Source: Aptenodytes patagonicus
Taxonomy: Eukaryota; Chordata; Aves; Sphenisciformes; Spheniscidae
NCBI RefSeq assembly: GCF_965638725.1
Contig: NC_134950.1
Coordinates: forward strand, 166,384,853-166,448,852
Direction of reading: 5' to 3'
DNA: 64,000 nucleotides
Shown here: positions 37,821 to 50,154 of the stretch, piece by piece
Position numbering within the stretch: position 1 is the first letter of the stretch
How the letters are laid out: each line of letters starts with the position of its first letter
The notes under the pieces: model-generated
Database searches by the model: none
What the model was told of the DNA's origin: nothing
What the model saw: only the letters and a program-made list of their open reading frames with translations
Position numbers and translations under genes: made by a program

Positions 37821-40800
37821 CATCCCACTCCAGCATTCATTTTTCACTCCACATAAATGGGCAGTTTCTCTTCTGCGATACATAAGTGAAATGAAGAGTT
37901 AGGGGATGTGGCTTGTACCCATAGAAAGGCATGGGAGAAATCAGGGGGATTTGGGGGATGGTCATTTGCCTTCGAGAGCAGCTTGGGAAAGCCTGGGGCA
38001 TTGCTCCACAGGCATGGCTGCAGCAGTGTATCCTGCTCTGGGGGGGGAAACTCATGTCCCCCTCCCCAGCGTCAGCATGGGGGCCCCATGGTGCGGCCGG
38101 TCACATCACTAGGCCCAGGAGGGGCAAATTCAGCTCATGATTCCCCCAAATGGAGACAGCCATGGGGACAGGCACAGAATCCACCGGGGAACAGAGCACA
38201 GCATGTTTTAAGAAGCAGCATTTTAGGGAGATGAGTCATGTCCTAAAGGGGGGAGCTCACACCCCTGTGGTTAAGATGCACCACAAAATGCTGTGAGCAT
38301 TGAGAGGAGCCCATTGAGGTGCAGCATCTGGCCATGGTGGAGATTACTTCAGGATGTTTCATGCAGAGGGGGATGCTGTGGTGTGTCATGGGGAGGCCGT
38401 CACCAGGTGTTGCTCGAGGACCACTCTGCTCCTTGGGGAGATGGTGGGTTGTGTCTGAGTGCAACCCCAAACCAGGAAACACAACCCTGCTGCTGTCCCT
38501 CAGCTTGGTCCCCTGCGTGTCACAAGACAGTCAACTCTGGGCAGCAGTTCAGGGTGTTTTCTACTCACAAACCCCATCAGGTCCTACAGGCTATGCCAGT
38601 GCTATTCTCAAAATCAGACCCTAAAACTCTAAACGAAGGCCATCAGAAGCCTTCTCTCCTTTTGAGTATGTTGGGCACAGTGTTTCATTTTCTTACAGTC
38701 CAGGGTGAACTTCACCTTCACACACCCTGCGGTGGTGGGTGAGCTTAGCTATGGCAACACTGATGTCCTGAGGGCCTCATCTTAACTCCACTGAAGTCCA
38801 AGATTTGCTGCATTTCATGCCAAGGCCTATGAGAAAACTGAGGCCAAGCAGGAGCTGGAGTTGACCTCTGATGTCCCCGCACCCTGAACCCTACAATCTT
38901 GGCCATCTCTGCAGCTCAACCTCCACCTGAACTTGCGACTGTGGAGTCTGAAAAACTTTAATATTTGGATCTTTTTCTTCCCTTAAGGAAGTCAAAGGTC
39001 ATCCTACTTCTTGAAATCAAAATTGTCAAATATCCTGCCACGGTATTTCCAGCCGTCACAAAACCCAGCCACTACAGAGGTCTCCCAATAAAAGCCAGTC
39101 TCCCAAGCTTTCAACCCCAAACGAAAAAATCAGAAAAAAGACTTGGCAATCTGCAGCAGGGAGAATTCAAAGGGAGTGTGCATCCATGGAGGCTCTTGCA
39201 GCAGTTTTCCCACACTTGCCCCCACAGACCACGCGTTTGTGTTTCAGCACGCTGGGGTGAAACCGGAGCCCCACGGTCCTGGGGGGCACGGGCAGCCCAG
39301 GGCGAGCGCGCACGTGAGCTCCCTCCCCAGCACGTGTCGATGCCGTGGAAGCTCATTAAAATGGACTGAGCGATGCGCCAGCTGTAAATGCAAAGACAGG
39401 TCTTTTCAAATAAGTCCCATTAGTTCCACATGTGCGTTTCACAGATAATTTTTTGGTTACTTAATGTGAAACCAATAATTATGGAAATGACTGCGAGGAT
39501 CCAGATACTCTCCACAAGAAAAAGAGGGAGAGGGGAGAGAAAGCAATACCAGAGACTTTGCAGGGATTTTTCCTCCCCTAATGCACCCATCCTTAGCGAA
39601 CTGCTAGTGCAGAGCACTACCCAGCAGACCAAAGGAAAGAAATCGGCCCTGCCAGTATCAGCTCCCTGGAGCTGCACGGTGCCTTCAGCTACAGGATCAA
39701 ACACTCGGTATGCAGCCACGTACACAACAAGCCACATGGGCAAGCAGCTCCCCTTACCCCCCAAAAATGGGGAGAACATGATGGGGAGAGCGCAAAATCT
39801 GGCTCTTCTCCACTGCTTGTAGCCAGTTTGCTGTAAATTCCCTGACAGGAGATCAAATCTGGAGGTGACACACATCACAACCAGCATTTTTCAGAAAATC
39901 TTTTATGCATCAATCTGTTTATAACAAATAGCAGATCTCTATTCACACCCAAATTGATTTGTTCCCTCTCGCGCTCGCTCGCACCCTGCACCATCCCACC
40001 ATCCCCGCACACAGCCATCTGACAAGCAGGACACAAACGCGCATGCAGCAAAGCAACACAGGCTGGGCACATGGGGGGGAAAGAAAGAGGAACGCGCACA
40101 TTTTTAGTGGGAATACAGCTATCAAAACAACATTATACAACTGCAAAAAAAAGAAGAAAAAAATAATAGAGGTGGTTATGTAAACCGCTGTCCCTGTCTG
40201 GTCAGCACAAATCTCGTGTGGGCTTAGGTCAGTCCATTTGACACAGCTAGAAATAATTGTCTATGTTAACCATTAGTAGCTCCCAGTTCAAAGTTCCCCG
40301 CTAGCTGCCTCTGTGCCCTGCCTGTACTCCCTCTGCCTGTTTCACGTGGCTGCCTGCCTGCTGCCTACCACCCCAGCAAGGTGCAGGCAGCGTTGCCCAC
40401 CCCTGCCCATGTCTGTGCTGGAGAGCTCAGCGCCTCAGGAGGGGATGAGGCACCAAACCACAGCTTCCAGCCTGGATGCCCTGCTCTGCCCCGGCCGGCC
40501 AAACCAAGTGCCCTCAGTGTCCCCACGGGGTGTCTGACCATAGCAAACGAAAACAAAAAGCAGACCTTATTGTTCCTAGTGTGGTGGTCAGGAGGTGTCC
40601 TGGGCAGGCAATAAAGCCTCGTAGTGCCTGAAATAAAATTCCAGCCCCTACCCTGGAGAAGGCCTGTGTTGCAATCACAGGACAAGGAAGGGTGGATGGT
40701 TATAACAGGTAGAGTTGTGACCCTACAGAGGAACATGACAGTGGCATCACTTTGCTGCCCAGTATCATTGAAGCATCTGGAGGACTTTCTAGCTCCCTTC

Positions 40801-43800
40801 TCATTTTCTGCAGGCAAATTCCCATTGCTTGAGGGAAAAGGGTGTGACTTGGCCGTTTATTACAATGAGGAAAGAAAGTGCAGCCTGGCTTCTTAAAACC
40901 TCTCGGCTATCTTCTCTCCCAGGGTGAGACCCTATAGATGGTCCTTGGGATGGAGGCACACATAAGTAACATGGTTGTTTCCACCTTTCTGCAGGAAACA
41001 GAGGAGGTATTTGTGGCTGACTGCTCTTTCTAGCTTGGGGTACTAGGCCACCACATTTTATTTAGAGTTAAGGATATCTGGAAAGGCCCTTCCAGGAGCA
41101 CAGTCAGTGCTGAGCTCTTTGCTCCCCTTGGAGAACAGAGCAGAGCAGCCAAAAGAAACTCTGTGTCCCAAACAGGGCAAGGGTTGCTTGGGCTGGTGAC
41201 TGGAAAGAGCATTCGGGGTCCACAGAGGAACATGAACAGAAGGGTCCTCACAGCACCTCTTTACCCCATCTCCTCCACCTGGGGAAACTGCTGAAGCTCA
41301 GAAATCATGTCCCATCAAAGCTCCCAGTTTCTACAAGAGACCTCTTCCAACTTCTCACAATGCAAGAGGCAAACCCCAAGAGTCTTCAAGAGTAATGATT
41401 TCCCTTCCTTGGTTGTGGGAGGAAAAGGTGTTTTGGGGACTGGTACATTCAGTCCCTCCATCCTCTAACTAGTCCCCCACTGCCATGATTTGGTACCTGG
41501 AGGCAAGTCAACCTGATTCAGGCACTTTTCTGTGCAAACAAGTGGAGCTACTTACAGCAGCATGAAAATAATGCAACGAGAGGAGAAGCAGGGAATAGGA
41601 CTTGGGGGATTTTGTCCTGGAAAGCAGGGACTAAGGGAGGGAAAAAGGGGCAGCTCAGCAGTGTGCAGGTGTGCATAGCTCTAACTCAGCAGACATTGCT
41701 CCCTCTCCGGACTGGGACCCACCTCTTCTTCTCAGCTCACAGAAACTTCTCGGCATGAACAATTCATTCCCATCTTGCCACAGGCGCTTGCCAACAGAGC
41801 AAACCCAGTGCACCGCTAATAGCGAAGGCTAAAATCACTGTGACCTGAGCAAGGCCCCCAGCAGAGACTGTAGCTGAAGAATCAGCCTAAGGCACTGTAA
41901 TCCTGGCAAGAACAGTTTCAAAACACACTTTATCTAGTAAGTGTGCCTTGGAGCTATGCGGAGAATTGTGTCCGTGCAGCCTTTTTATGGAGAGAGGAAC
42001 AGGATAGCAGTAGTCCCCGAAATAATTCCCAGGTCTTTTAGCAGCCTCTATTACTCACTATTGGATGGATTGCAATGTTCATTGTTTCATTCTGTCAGCC
42101 ATATCCTTCTCCTCTAAATTAAATAACTAACAAGGAAACATCCCAGCTTCAGAACCTTGTTCTGCCCATGCAACCAAAATCCTTCTAGCTTCCATCAGAC
42201 TTGTCTTTTGATATCCCAGCAGCTACTAAAGTCACTGGTATTTTCCCATTATGGTGCAGGGCATCCTACAAAATCCTCCAAGAACTGAATCTTGTTCAGT
42301 GAGAAACATCCAGCAGGTCAGAGAGACCCTGGGAGCACAGGAGAAGGGTGAAGGGTTCAAGTCTGGCACAAATCTGAGTGTGTACAAAGCCAGGGCTATG
42401 CTCTAGGCTGGTCCTTAGGCACTGCTGCAATGAGCATGAGAAGAGTCTACCGTATGAAATCAGACTCACTGTACCCACAGGACAGGGAATTAAAATCATT
42501 AATGTTTCTCAGTTGTTTTTAGGTGCTGGAATAAAAGCTTGATAAAGAGTTTTTGTTTCAGTAAGAGTTGAATCAGAACATATGGAGTAGTGCAAGTTAT
42601 TATTTTATAAAGTAATGACAGGGACAGCCAGTTTGTTTATCCGGATCTCTGCTTTGCCCTAACTCACTCGCTCCTCGTGTCAAAGGTTTCTTGCTTGGCT
42701 TAGGCATTTCTAGGTAAATGATTTTCCAGCTTTTGATGTCAAATGCAGCCCTTCTTGTTCATTATAAACCAACACGCTGTTATCTGCTCTTATTCGTGCA
42801 CTGGCTTTGTTGCTTGGTCAACTTTCCAGCATGCGCAGAATAAATCCCCAAAAAGAACTTCATAGAAACCCAGTTATTGTTAGGTGCAAAAGCAGCTGTT
42901 TGTGGCCGTGATGCTTTTTGAGAGGGCTAAGAGATTACCTTTGCCAAACTCTGACTTTAATCAGACTTAGACGTTGCCTAAATTGGATCCCCACCGACAG
43001 TCCTGCCCTTTCTCGCCCTTAATAGTGAAGTATTTCAATTTATTTCATCTGCACCCTGCCTCCTTTAAGGCCTGGCCCACCTTTCATTTTTGCCAGGAGG
43101 AGCAGTGTATTCCCTAGAGCTGTTAGCACCCCGCGGAGACGCTGTCTCCTGCAGCTCATGCAAAACCTCCCCGGCGAAGCCACAGCCACAGGGGACCACA
43201 AGCTGAGCTGAAAAAGCTCGCTGATTTGGAAGATGAATATATGACCTGTGCCAGAAGCACCCATTTAAAAATCCCCATGCAGAGAAGCTCATTTCTGCTC
43301 CACTTGGGACAAGGTGGGGAGATGGATTCCAGCAGATTTCCACCTAAATCAGGATCTAGCTTTGGGTCTGGATGGCTATTGGTGCCCCAGCTGGGATCTG
43401 AATTTACCCGGTGTTCATATGGGGAAGAATGAGACCGCAATAATTGGCGACAGGCTGAGAGGAGCAGGGAGGAGGCTTCATCTCCTCTGCTCTTCAGTGC
43501 CAGCTCTCCAATTCACGCCATCCCCATTCCCACATCAGCTTTTAATATTTAATCGCAGCTTTGCCAGGGGACTTTGCCTCCTGTCTGGTAAAGAAGGGGG
43601 AGAGGAAGGAGTCAGAAGCGTGGTACTGAAGAGCCCCGAGGAGACTATCAAATGGCAGATCTTGGGTGGAGGAAAGCGCTCTAGCATGTAAGTGATTTTA
43701 CACAAAAACCCTCCCAGATCACAGAAGATGGAATGAATTAATATCAGAAAAATCTTGTAAACCCTTAGCAACTGGGGGATGCTGTGCTGATTGTGGGAAC

Positions 43801-46475
43801 TGTTCAGGGTGGGCTGAGAAGAGTATTTCCATCAACTGCCTGTACTGTATTTAAGGAAAAGGGGGGATATAAATGGAAAATCAGGGAACACTTCCCTCCT
43901 AACAGGCTCATTCTGCCACAGAGTAAATCCCTCGAGGGCTCTTCACCTGGAATTGCTTAATGTTAGACACCACCGCAAAAATGGGAAACAATCCCTGGAC
44001 TGTGGGAGGTGGGAGCCTGTAATCTAAAAAATCTGTCTCTTCTCTAACATCATGGGAAATGACCTGGAAAACAAAAAAAAGGACATTTCTAAAGCAACTG
44101 GTGAGAAATATATCTCCGTCCCTTTGGTCTTGATTTCAGATGTCTTAGGCATGAAAGGGGAGGCAGAGATTCATAAACTGCTGACTGACAACCCTATCTC
44201 CCAGAAAATCTGCCCCCCTTGAGTGCATCTGGAGGCAGACACCCAAACATGGGTGGACAATGGCTCTGGGCACAGCCCAACACTCAGGCCAGTGCAACAG
44301 AAATCGCTTATGAAACGTATTTTGCAAGCAGCATGGCTTTTAAAACAAGTACTTTCAAAATCTAAATACAAGCATCTAATAATCCCATAGTTCAAATGTC
44401 TGCATCAGTAATTAAAAAGCAATTACATATAACTTGTAGGTCCCTAGAGCTCTGTCTAAATTCAGCAAATGAACCCCAGATGACCTAATGTACTTCCAAG
44501 TGTCAGATCAGTCACTGCAAATCCAATGCCTGAGACTTCTGCTGTGCATTTCTGAAGCCTGGAAAACAAAAACATTTTTGGCAGAAGAGGCCAAGAGGTG
44601 CTTAGTTCTCCAGTTACTGCCTGAATTCAGAGCTGGTTCAGGTCTATGCAACATTGGAAACATAAAAAAATTTTGACCAATGACGCATATGCAAAATTTC
44701 CATCAAATAATTTTTAAATTATTTAAAGCTAATTCTTCTTCAGATTCTTTCCCTCTCCCTGTCACAGAGATGAACTGGGTGATCTAAAAGAATGAGAAAA
44801 GTGGTAGGCAGAGGTGGAAAAGACCCATTCCCTGCATTAGGAGTAATTTAATTTAAATTGTGTCTTCTTTAACCCTATTTTATTTTTTCAAAAGTGAATT
44901 TACGTGATGAGGTTTGCAGATGTATCAGTGAAGGCAGCACTTGTTCCACAGCCCTTTACTGATGCACCGGTCCCCTGAGTGGAGATGGATGCACTAATTG
45001 TTGGCGTCTTTTCCCTGGATCTTCACATCCAGCACCGTAACCTTTGCTCTCTTGCTCCAGTGCCAGCAGACGGAGAACATGGAAAAAGCTGAGAAGCTGG
45101 GGCCAGCTCAGCCCTTTCCTTTTCTGTGCCATTCTCCAAGGAGCAGTCCAGAGCGCAGAGCAGTTCCTCTGAGAAAATCTGTGTCCGTCTCTGAACTGGT
45201 TGCCTGGTGGGTGGTTAATCTACATTTCACCTTAGATCTGGGGGGGTTCCAGGGTGGACTCTCCCTCTCCCACCTCCATAATAAACAAATCTCACTCAGA
45301 TAAGGTCTTTCCCAAACACAGCATCCCAGTGTGTCAGGTCTCAAGCTAGAGGCAAGTACTTTTCTGCCATAAGTGCGCTTAGCCATTATATATTACTAAT
45401 GCATTATTTAGTCTTGGAAGAGCAGTCCTGATTTAAAAGCCAAATCCACTCAACAAACTTCCCCAAATACAATGACACAGAGGAATCTGCCCTCGACCCC
45501 AATGACTGGAGCGTTCCCAGATGGAAAATTAAAGCTTTTAATCTTGATAGTCTCTAAGGTGCCACGAGGGAAACCAGCAAATGCAGGAGAGATGAGCTGC
45601 TGGGGATAGAAGAAGGGTATGGGCATCTCATCCCCTCCTGGTTTCTCTCAACTGTTTCTAGCCAAAATGCTCCAGGGAGAGTCACATTTCAACCCAAGCC
45701 CTTTAAGGGCTAATTTCTTTTCTGGTTGCAACCCATAACTGAGATCAGACCACAATGCTGCCAACAGTGAGACAAATAAGATTAGCAACAGAACCCAAAG
45801 TACATCTCCCTCAACATAAGAGTGACAGAGCAGCTGCCAAGACTGCCTCTTGAACTTCCCCTTGGGACAGTTTAGTTCCGAATATCCCAAACTTGGTCAG
45901 TTTTCATTGTAAATAGTCATCTATCTGACAGGGTCTTTGGAGAAAGCTGAAAGTACACTCCCCACAGCAAGGAAGAGAAGGAAGGTGGTTTCTTCTGCAA
46001 AGGTCTCACTCATCACTGGTGTTACATTAGGTCAGGTAGTGACTTGATAAATCCCTTTACATTAGGTTAAAGCTGAATAAATAAACAATATGTTGACCTT
46101 CTGGAAAGCCTGACTTCAGCTGCAAGCCACGTATCAGCAAAGCGCAATAATACACCGCTTTCAGCCAATATAACCCCCAGCACATCCTCCACCAGTGGGG
46201 AGACAGGGTCCTCCAGGGACATGTCTGCACGGAGCTTGGGAGGAGAGGGCTCACGCTGGATCTAGTTGCACTGCACTGAACTAATCTATTAGACCTAAAA
46301 GCAGTCCTCTTTGGGGGATTTTTCACGTCTCTCACTCTTCAAGATTGCTTTTGAAATCTGTTGGGTTTGATATTTTCCAGCGGGTAGGGGAAGGCAGAAA
46401 GAGCCTGTCTACTACATGGAAAAATACATTCAGTCTAAAAAGGGATTGAGGTGCCATCTCCTGTCTTCTCTGCAG

Positions 46476-46530
46476 GTACCAAAGCATCCTGGACTGTGAA
46501 AGCAGCATGTCAAAGCAAGAACATCCCAAG
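46476..46530 (+). CDS. Short internal coding exon of an unidentified Ser/Pro-rich protein gene
   Basis: The acceptor tract GCCATCTCCTGTCTTCTCTGCAG is strong and the donor is AAG|GTGAGA, close to consensus. The 55-bp exon is one base plus 18 codons, giving YQSILDCESSMSKQEHPK. The leading G completes the CA left by the exon at 30304-30413, giving Gln. It ends in phase 0 and joins the phase-0 start of 47922, reading HPK-LMERR. The exon is too short to be found by frame length. It is supported by two good splice sites and agreement of phase on both sides. Confidence 0.72.
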
Positions 46531-47921
46531 GTGAGAGCCAAAGGCTCAGACTAGGTGGGACAGAGCACATCCTAACAACATAATGCTCCAGTTCTTGGCA
46601 ATGAAAGGCAAACAAAAACCTAGCATTTTTTGCAATATCTGGTGCTGTTCTGAGGACATCTCAGGGCAGGTCAGATCCAATTCCCTTTTAGTATGTACAG
46701 ATGGACTGACACATATAAGATGCTCCAGGATGGGACGAAAGCTTCATATATAACATTCAGATTGCTCTGGAGTGACTAGATTGTAGGGGGTAGAGCCTAA
46801 TGGAAGACCATCAAGAGATGTAGGACCTGGCAGAGGATTTAGCACTGGTTAGGAAGTGAGGGAAGGATCTAGCCTGAGGCAAAGACTCAGGAAGTCATTA
46901 AGGCACCCAGACAGCCACACTGGTCTGACAGATATGACACTGAGGCATCTCTGCCCTTCTGCACCAGTAGCTGGAGGCTTTGGGGGTTACCCCATGTATC
47001 TCAAATTTCTGTCATTCTACCCTAGGGTGCAGATATCACTTTCTTGGCACTTTTGACTGTAATGGGACTTAGACATCAAGTTCACGAGTAGATTTTGCTC
47101 ACAGCTACATTTAGATGTCTACATTTCAGCATCTTAAACTGAATTCCACCCTAACTAGAAGCTGTGACTACTATTCTCACATCATGGCAAAGGTGCACCT
47201 CCCACCTACCAGTGTCCCTTATATCATATTTTGATTGCAAACTCATTGGCATAAGGTGCAGTTCTCGGCTCTGTATTTGCCTGTTGGGTCCTGCTTAGTG
47301 ATAAGGGCCTCTTACAACCTGGAATAACAATGATAAAATCACACACTGGAAGCCAGATACTCTGGACTTCATCCAATTTCCCTGCTGAGGACAGGGTTGA
47401 TTCCCACTGACCAGAGAAAGCTGAATTGCACCTCATTAAAAAAAGGCAGAATCTGAAAATTTTTATTTCCAGTCAAGGTTTTTAACATGAAACTGGAGGT
47501 TTCCTATGAAATGATAGAGAGGGGGATTTCCTGACTGTTTGGAAACACAATGTCCTAGAGGAAGAGGATGGAGATGGGGATAAGACAACGATCCAAAAGT
47601 GAAGACAACCAGTGGTCATATTTTTTCTACTCCAAGGCTTCCTTGCATGACCATGTACAAATCAGGAAGTTTCACTGGAAACAGGCAAGACAGAAACTTC
47701 TCCCACACTTCAAAAAGGGCTATAATGTGTTTAGATCGTGTCCCTGACATTTACTCCAGAGACCACAGAGCAGACAGTGATGGGACACTCTTTCATCCCA
47801 AAAAGTTAGAAGGTCAACAGATGTGATGCTTGGAGTAAAAGAGCGGGAAATAAAAATTTCAGAAGATTTATTATTGAAGTTATATATGAGTCTATTTTTA
47901 TGCTTGTTTGGGTTTTTTTAG
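46531..47921 (+). other. Proposed 1.4-kb intron
   Basis: It contains a 75-codon open frame (47599-47826) of protein-like composition but without a splice pair in the required phase. Nothing else is seen. Confidence 0.5.
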
Positions 47922-48332
47922 CTCATGGAGAGAAGATATCTATCACAAACTAATGTCAGTCCAATGGGGAAAAAACATGCCTTATCTCAAAGCCATCCCA
48001 GTGACATGTGCTTGAGCAAGTCCATGGAGAATCTTCCCATCCCTAACATCAGTGCCCCAGCAAGGAATCTCAGAGGACTCCTGGCCAGCTTTGACACTCC
48101 TAAAACCACTCCACGGTGTAAGAGTTTACATTTTGCTCCACTCAGGACACCGTCTCCCAATGGCATTTTGAGGAAGAGGGAGACTGATGCCAGAATCATG
48201 ACAACAATCCAACCCCTGAGCATGGAGACCAAACCCCATAAAGACCCATCCTTCCCTTCCTCTCTTCAGAGCATCCAGAGGAAGGCACAATGGAGTCCTG
48301 CCACCATCAAATGGAAGGAGTGTCCTGCAAAG
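47922..48332 (+). CDS. Large internal coding exon, Ser/Pro-rich, unidentified protein
   Basis: This is the strongest coding segment. The acceptor GGGTTTTTTTAG and donor AAAG|GTCAGT enclose exactly 411 bp, 137 codons, phase 0 at both ends, with no stop. The peptide is hydrophilic and rich in Ser, Pro, Lys and Arg, with no predicted membrane segment and no domain I recognise, so it is probably disordered. It contains SKSMENLPIPN (residues about 31-41), RNLRGLLASFDTPKTTP (about 48-64) and RTPSPNGILRKRE (about 75-87). Several Ser/Thr-Pro pairs could be sites for proline-directed kinases. KSLHF (about 67-71) loosely fits the RVxF-type phosphatase-1 docking pattern; this is speculative. The frame runs on past the donor to 48533, but the peptide changes character after the splice site. 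Confidence 0.82.
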
Positions 48333-49689
48333 GTCAGTAGGTGCTCTTCTTCAAAAGCTCCTGGAAATTTATTTTCTTTGGGTGTCCAGAATCATCCTTA
48401 TAAGTGGTTGGGCTTCATGGTGGTGCTTCGTCATCCACTGATGCCAGTCCCTGGGCATGGGGCTTCCCTGTGGAAGCCTAACCTTCCATGGTTAGCGAAG
48501 GAGGAGCAGGTTTACAGGGGAGCCATGTTGTGACATCAGAGCTACCATCAGGATAAAGCTTGCTCCGAGATGTGGGGAGGGTGAGCAACAGAGCCTACCA
48601 CAGAAAACCCCTTGGCACATCACCTCCCTGCGGCATGGAGGCCACCTCTCTTTCTGTATTATTAAACGCTGGCAGACACACCACCAGACCCTCAAACACA
48701 TGCTGTGTCTCCCTCGGGCCAGGTTCTGCAATGCCACAGCGTCCAATGGAAAAGGGGTACCATGTGCTGTGACAAGCAAAAGAAAGACCTGAGTCTGCTA
48801 TTAAATACTAAAGCACCAAAGGAGCTGGAAATGGAAGTTAGTGCCAGTTCATGCAAGCAGCTAACGATGCCTGGAGCCAGGCAACGTCGACAAGCAAGGA
48901 CAAATTCATAATATCACCTATGGCTTAAACTTGCTTCCAGCCCTGTTACTCTCTTCTCAATCCAGACACCCATCTTTCTCTCTGTGGTCCCACATAGTTT
49001 ATCTCTAATCCTATCCAGCTCTGGGCGATTTAATGTTATCAGGGCCACAGGTCATATGTTCAACAAACTATTCCTTGCTATCATCCTTTTCCTGGAGAGA
49101 AAGGAGTTGGTAGGAATGGACAGCCTAGATTGGAGAGAGAGCTACGTCAAGGAAACAAGAGAGTCCCATGAAGTCATTATGACCTGGAATATTAATTATG
49201 GATGAGATTCTGTCTGAAATGGTCATGTACATCTCACCACTGTACAATATAACCCCATTGATTACTGTTCCACAAGAGGGACTGGTCCCTTCACTGGGTA
49301 AAGCAAAGGGCAACACCAATCATTACTGGCTTTGAGACATGAAAATCATTGTCGAAGCAGGTAAAGGAAATGGATGGATAAACCCGACCCAGAAATGGTT
49401 GCCTCAAAAATGAGGATAGGTAGAGAAAAGACCATTTAGCTCTGGAAATAGATGGGGGCCCAAAAAGCTGTGAAGTACTTTCCTTGGAGAGAATAGAGCA
49501 AAGCCAAGCCTGGGTCAGGTCTACAGGAGAAAAGTCCAAACCACACACAATACATGGAGGCAATGTCAGGGCCACATTTGCCTCTGGAAAGCCTCTGGTG
49601 CAGTCGCCTTCCTCACACTGGGGCTTTGTGCAGTTCCTCTCCTCTATTTATTGGAATTTACCTGTTTCCCCACTGTCTTTCCCACATAG
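48333..49689 (+). other. Proposed 1.36-kb intron
   Basis: The interval lies between two phase-0 splice sites. No repeat or further exon was recognised. Confidence 0.5.
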
Positions 49690-49771
49690 GAAGGGAAGCT
49701 GTCCCGCAACAAGCAGGCGATCATCTCCTCGGTGCCAGATACAGCCGATGACTCAGCCACCAGCAGAAGCT
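49690..49771 (+). CDS. Internal coding exon near the C-terminus of the unidentified protein
   Basis: The acceptor tract CCTGTTTCCCCACTGTCTTTCCCACATAG is excellent and the donor AGCT|GTGAGT is a near-perfect consensus. The 82-bp exon is 27 codons plus one base. The peptide EGK is followed by LSRNKQAIISSVPDTADD and then SATSRS. A TAG lies immediately before the exon in the same frame, so the frame opens exactly at the acceptor. It starts in phase 0, as required by the donor at 48332, and ends in phase 1. The exon is richer in CpG than its surroundings. Confidence 0.77.
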
Positions 49772-50131
49772 GTGAGTTGGATTTATTTTGTTTACCAGTC
49801 ATCATTGCTACTCTACTGCCAGGTCTATAGCTGCAACTGGGAAGGGTCTACTTGATCCTTGTGCAAAGTTGTATTTCCCATGTAATCCCATAGCAGAGAC
49901 TGACCGGGCAATTCCAGCTGGGGACCGTGTGGGTACTGCCAGGACTGGCCATGCAGGAGTGTGGCCAAGGATAGGGAGTGCAGAGAGCAGATGACCCCAC
50001 GACTGCAGCCGTACCCCTTCCAGCCTTGATAGGTCCCATTGCATGGAGCTGGCAAATCCCAACACAGCTGGGATCTGGGCCAGTGGTGAGTCTACAGAAC
50101 CACACTGACTCTCCCTGTGCTGTTATCCCAG
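49772..50131 (+). other. Proposed 360-bp intron
   Basis: A short intron between the GTGAGT donor and a pyrimidine-rich acceptor (CTCTCCCTGTGCTGTTATCCCAG). Nothing else is seen. Confidence 0.4.
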
Positions 50132-50154
50132 CATTTAAAAATAGCTGGTACTAA
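50132..50154 (+). CDS. Possible terminal coding exon with stop codon
   Basis: A strong acceptor at 50130-50131 is followed by CA, which completes the Ser codon left by the exon ending at 49771. The frame then reads FKNSWY and a TAA at 50152-50154, so the protein would end SRSSFKNSWY. Phase fits and the acceptor is good, but only seven codons support it. I see no AATAAA within the next several hundred bases, so the 3' UTR would be long or use a variant signal. A competing last exon at 55272-55333 also fits in phase; it is discussed as a finding. Confidence 0.42.

Larger units (their letters stand above)
30414..46475 (+). other. Proposed 16-kb intron with a long polypyrimidine tract
   Basis: No exon could be placed here in phase; an insertion would have to start and end in phase 2. 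Content: AAT repeats near 35615-35650, a CA repeat near 36973, the polypyrimidine microsatellite at 37438-37820, and otherwise unique non-coding DNA. The AT-rich stretch about 42480-42960 looks like ordinary intron by eye. A protein-like frame at 33452-33630 was rejected on phase. Confidence 0.45.

Noticed and set aside
37343..37885. Long Phe/Leu/Ser frames on the plus strand and Lys/Arg/Glu frames on the minus strand (up to 180 codons)
   Set aside because: They are direct translations of the polypyrimidine microsatellite.
47599..47826. 75-codon frame in the intron before the large exon, protein-like in composition
   Set aside because: The only acceptor-like site (CTCCAAG) would need phase 2 while the upstream exon ends in phase 0, and no donor restores phase.
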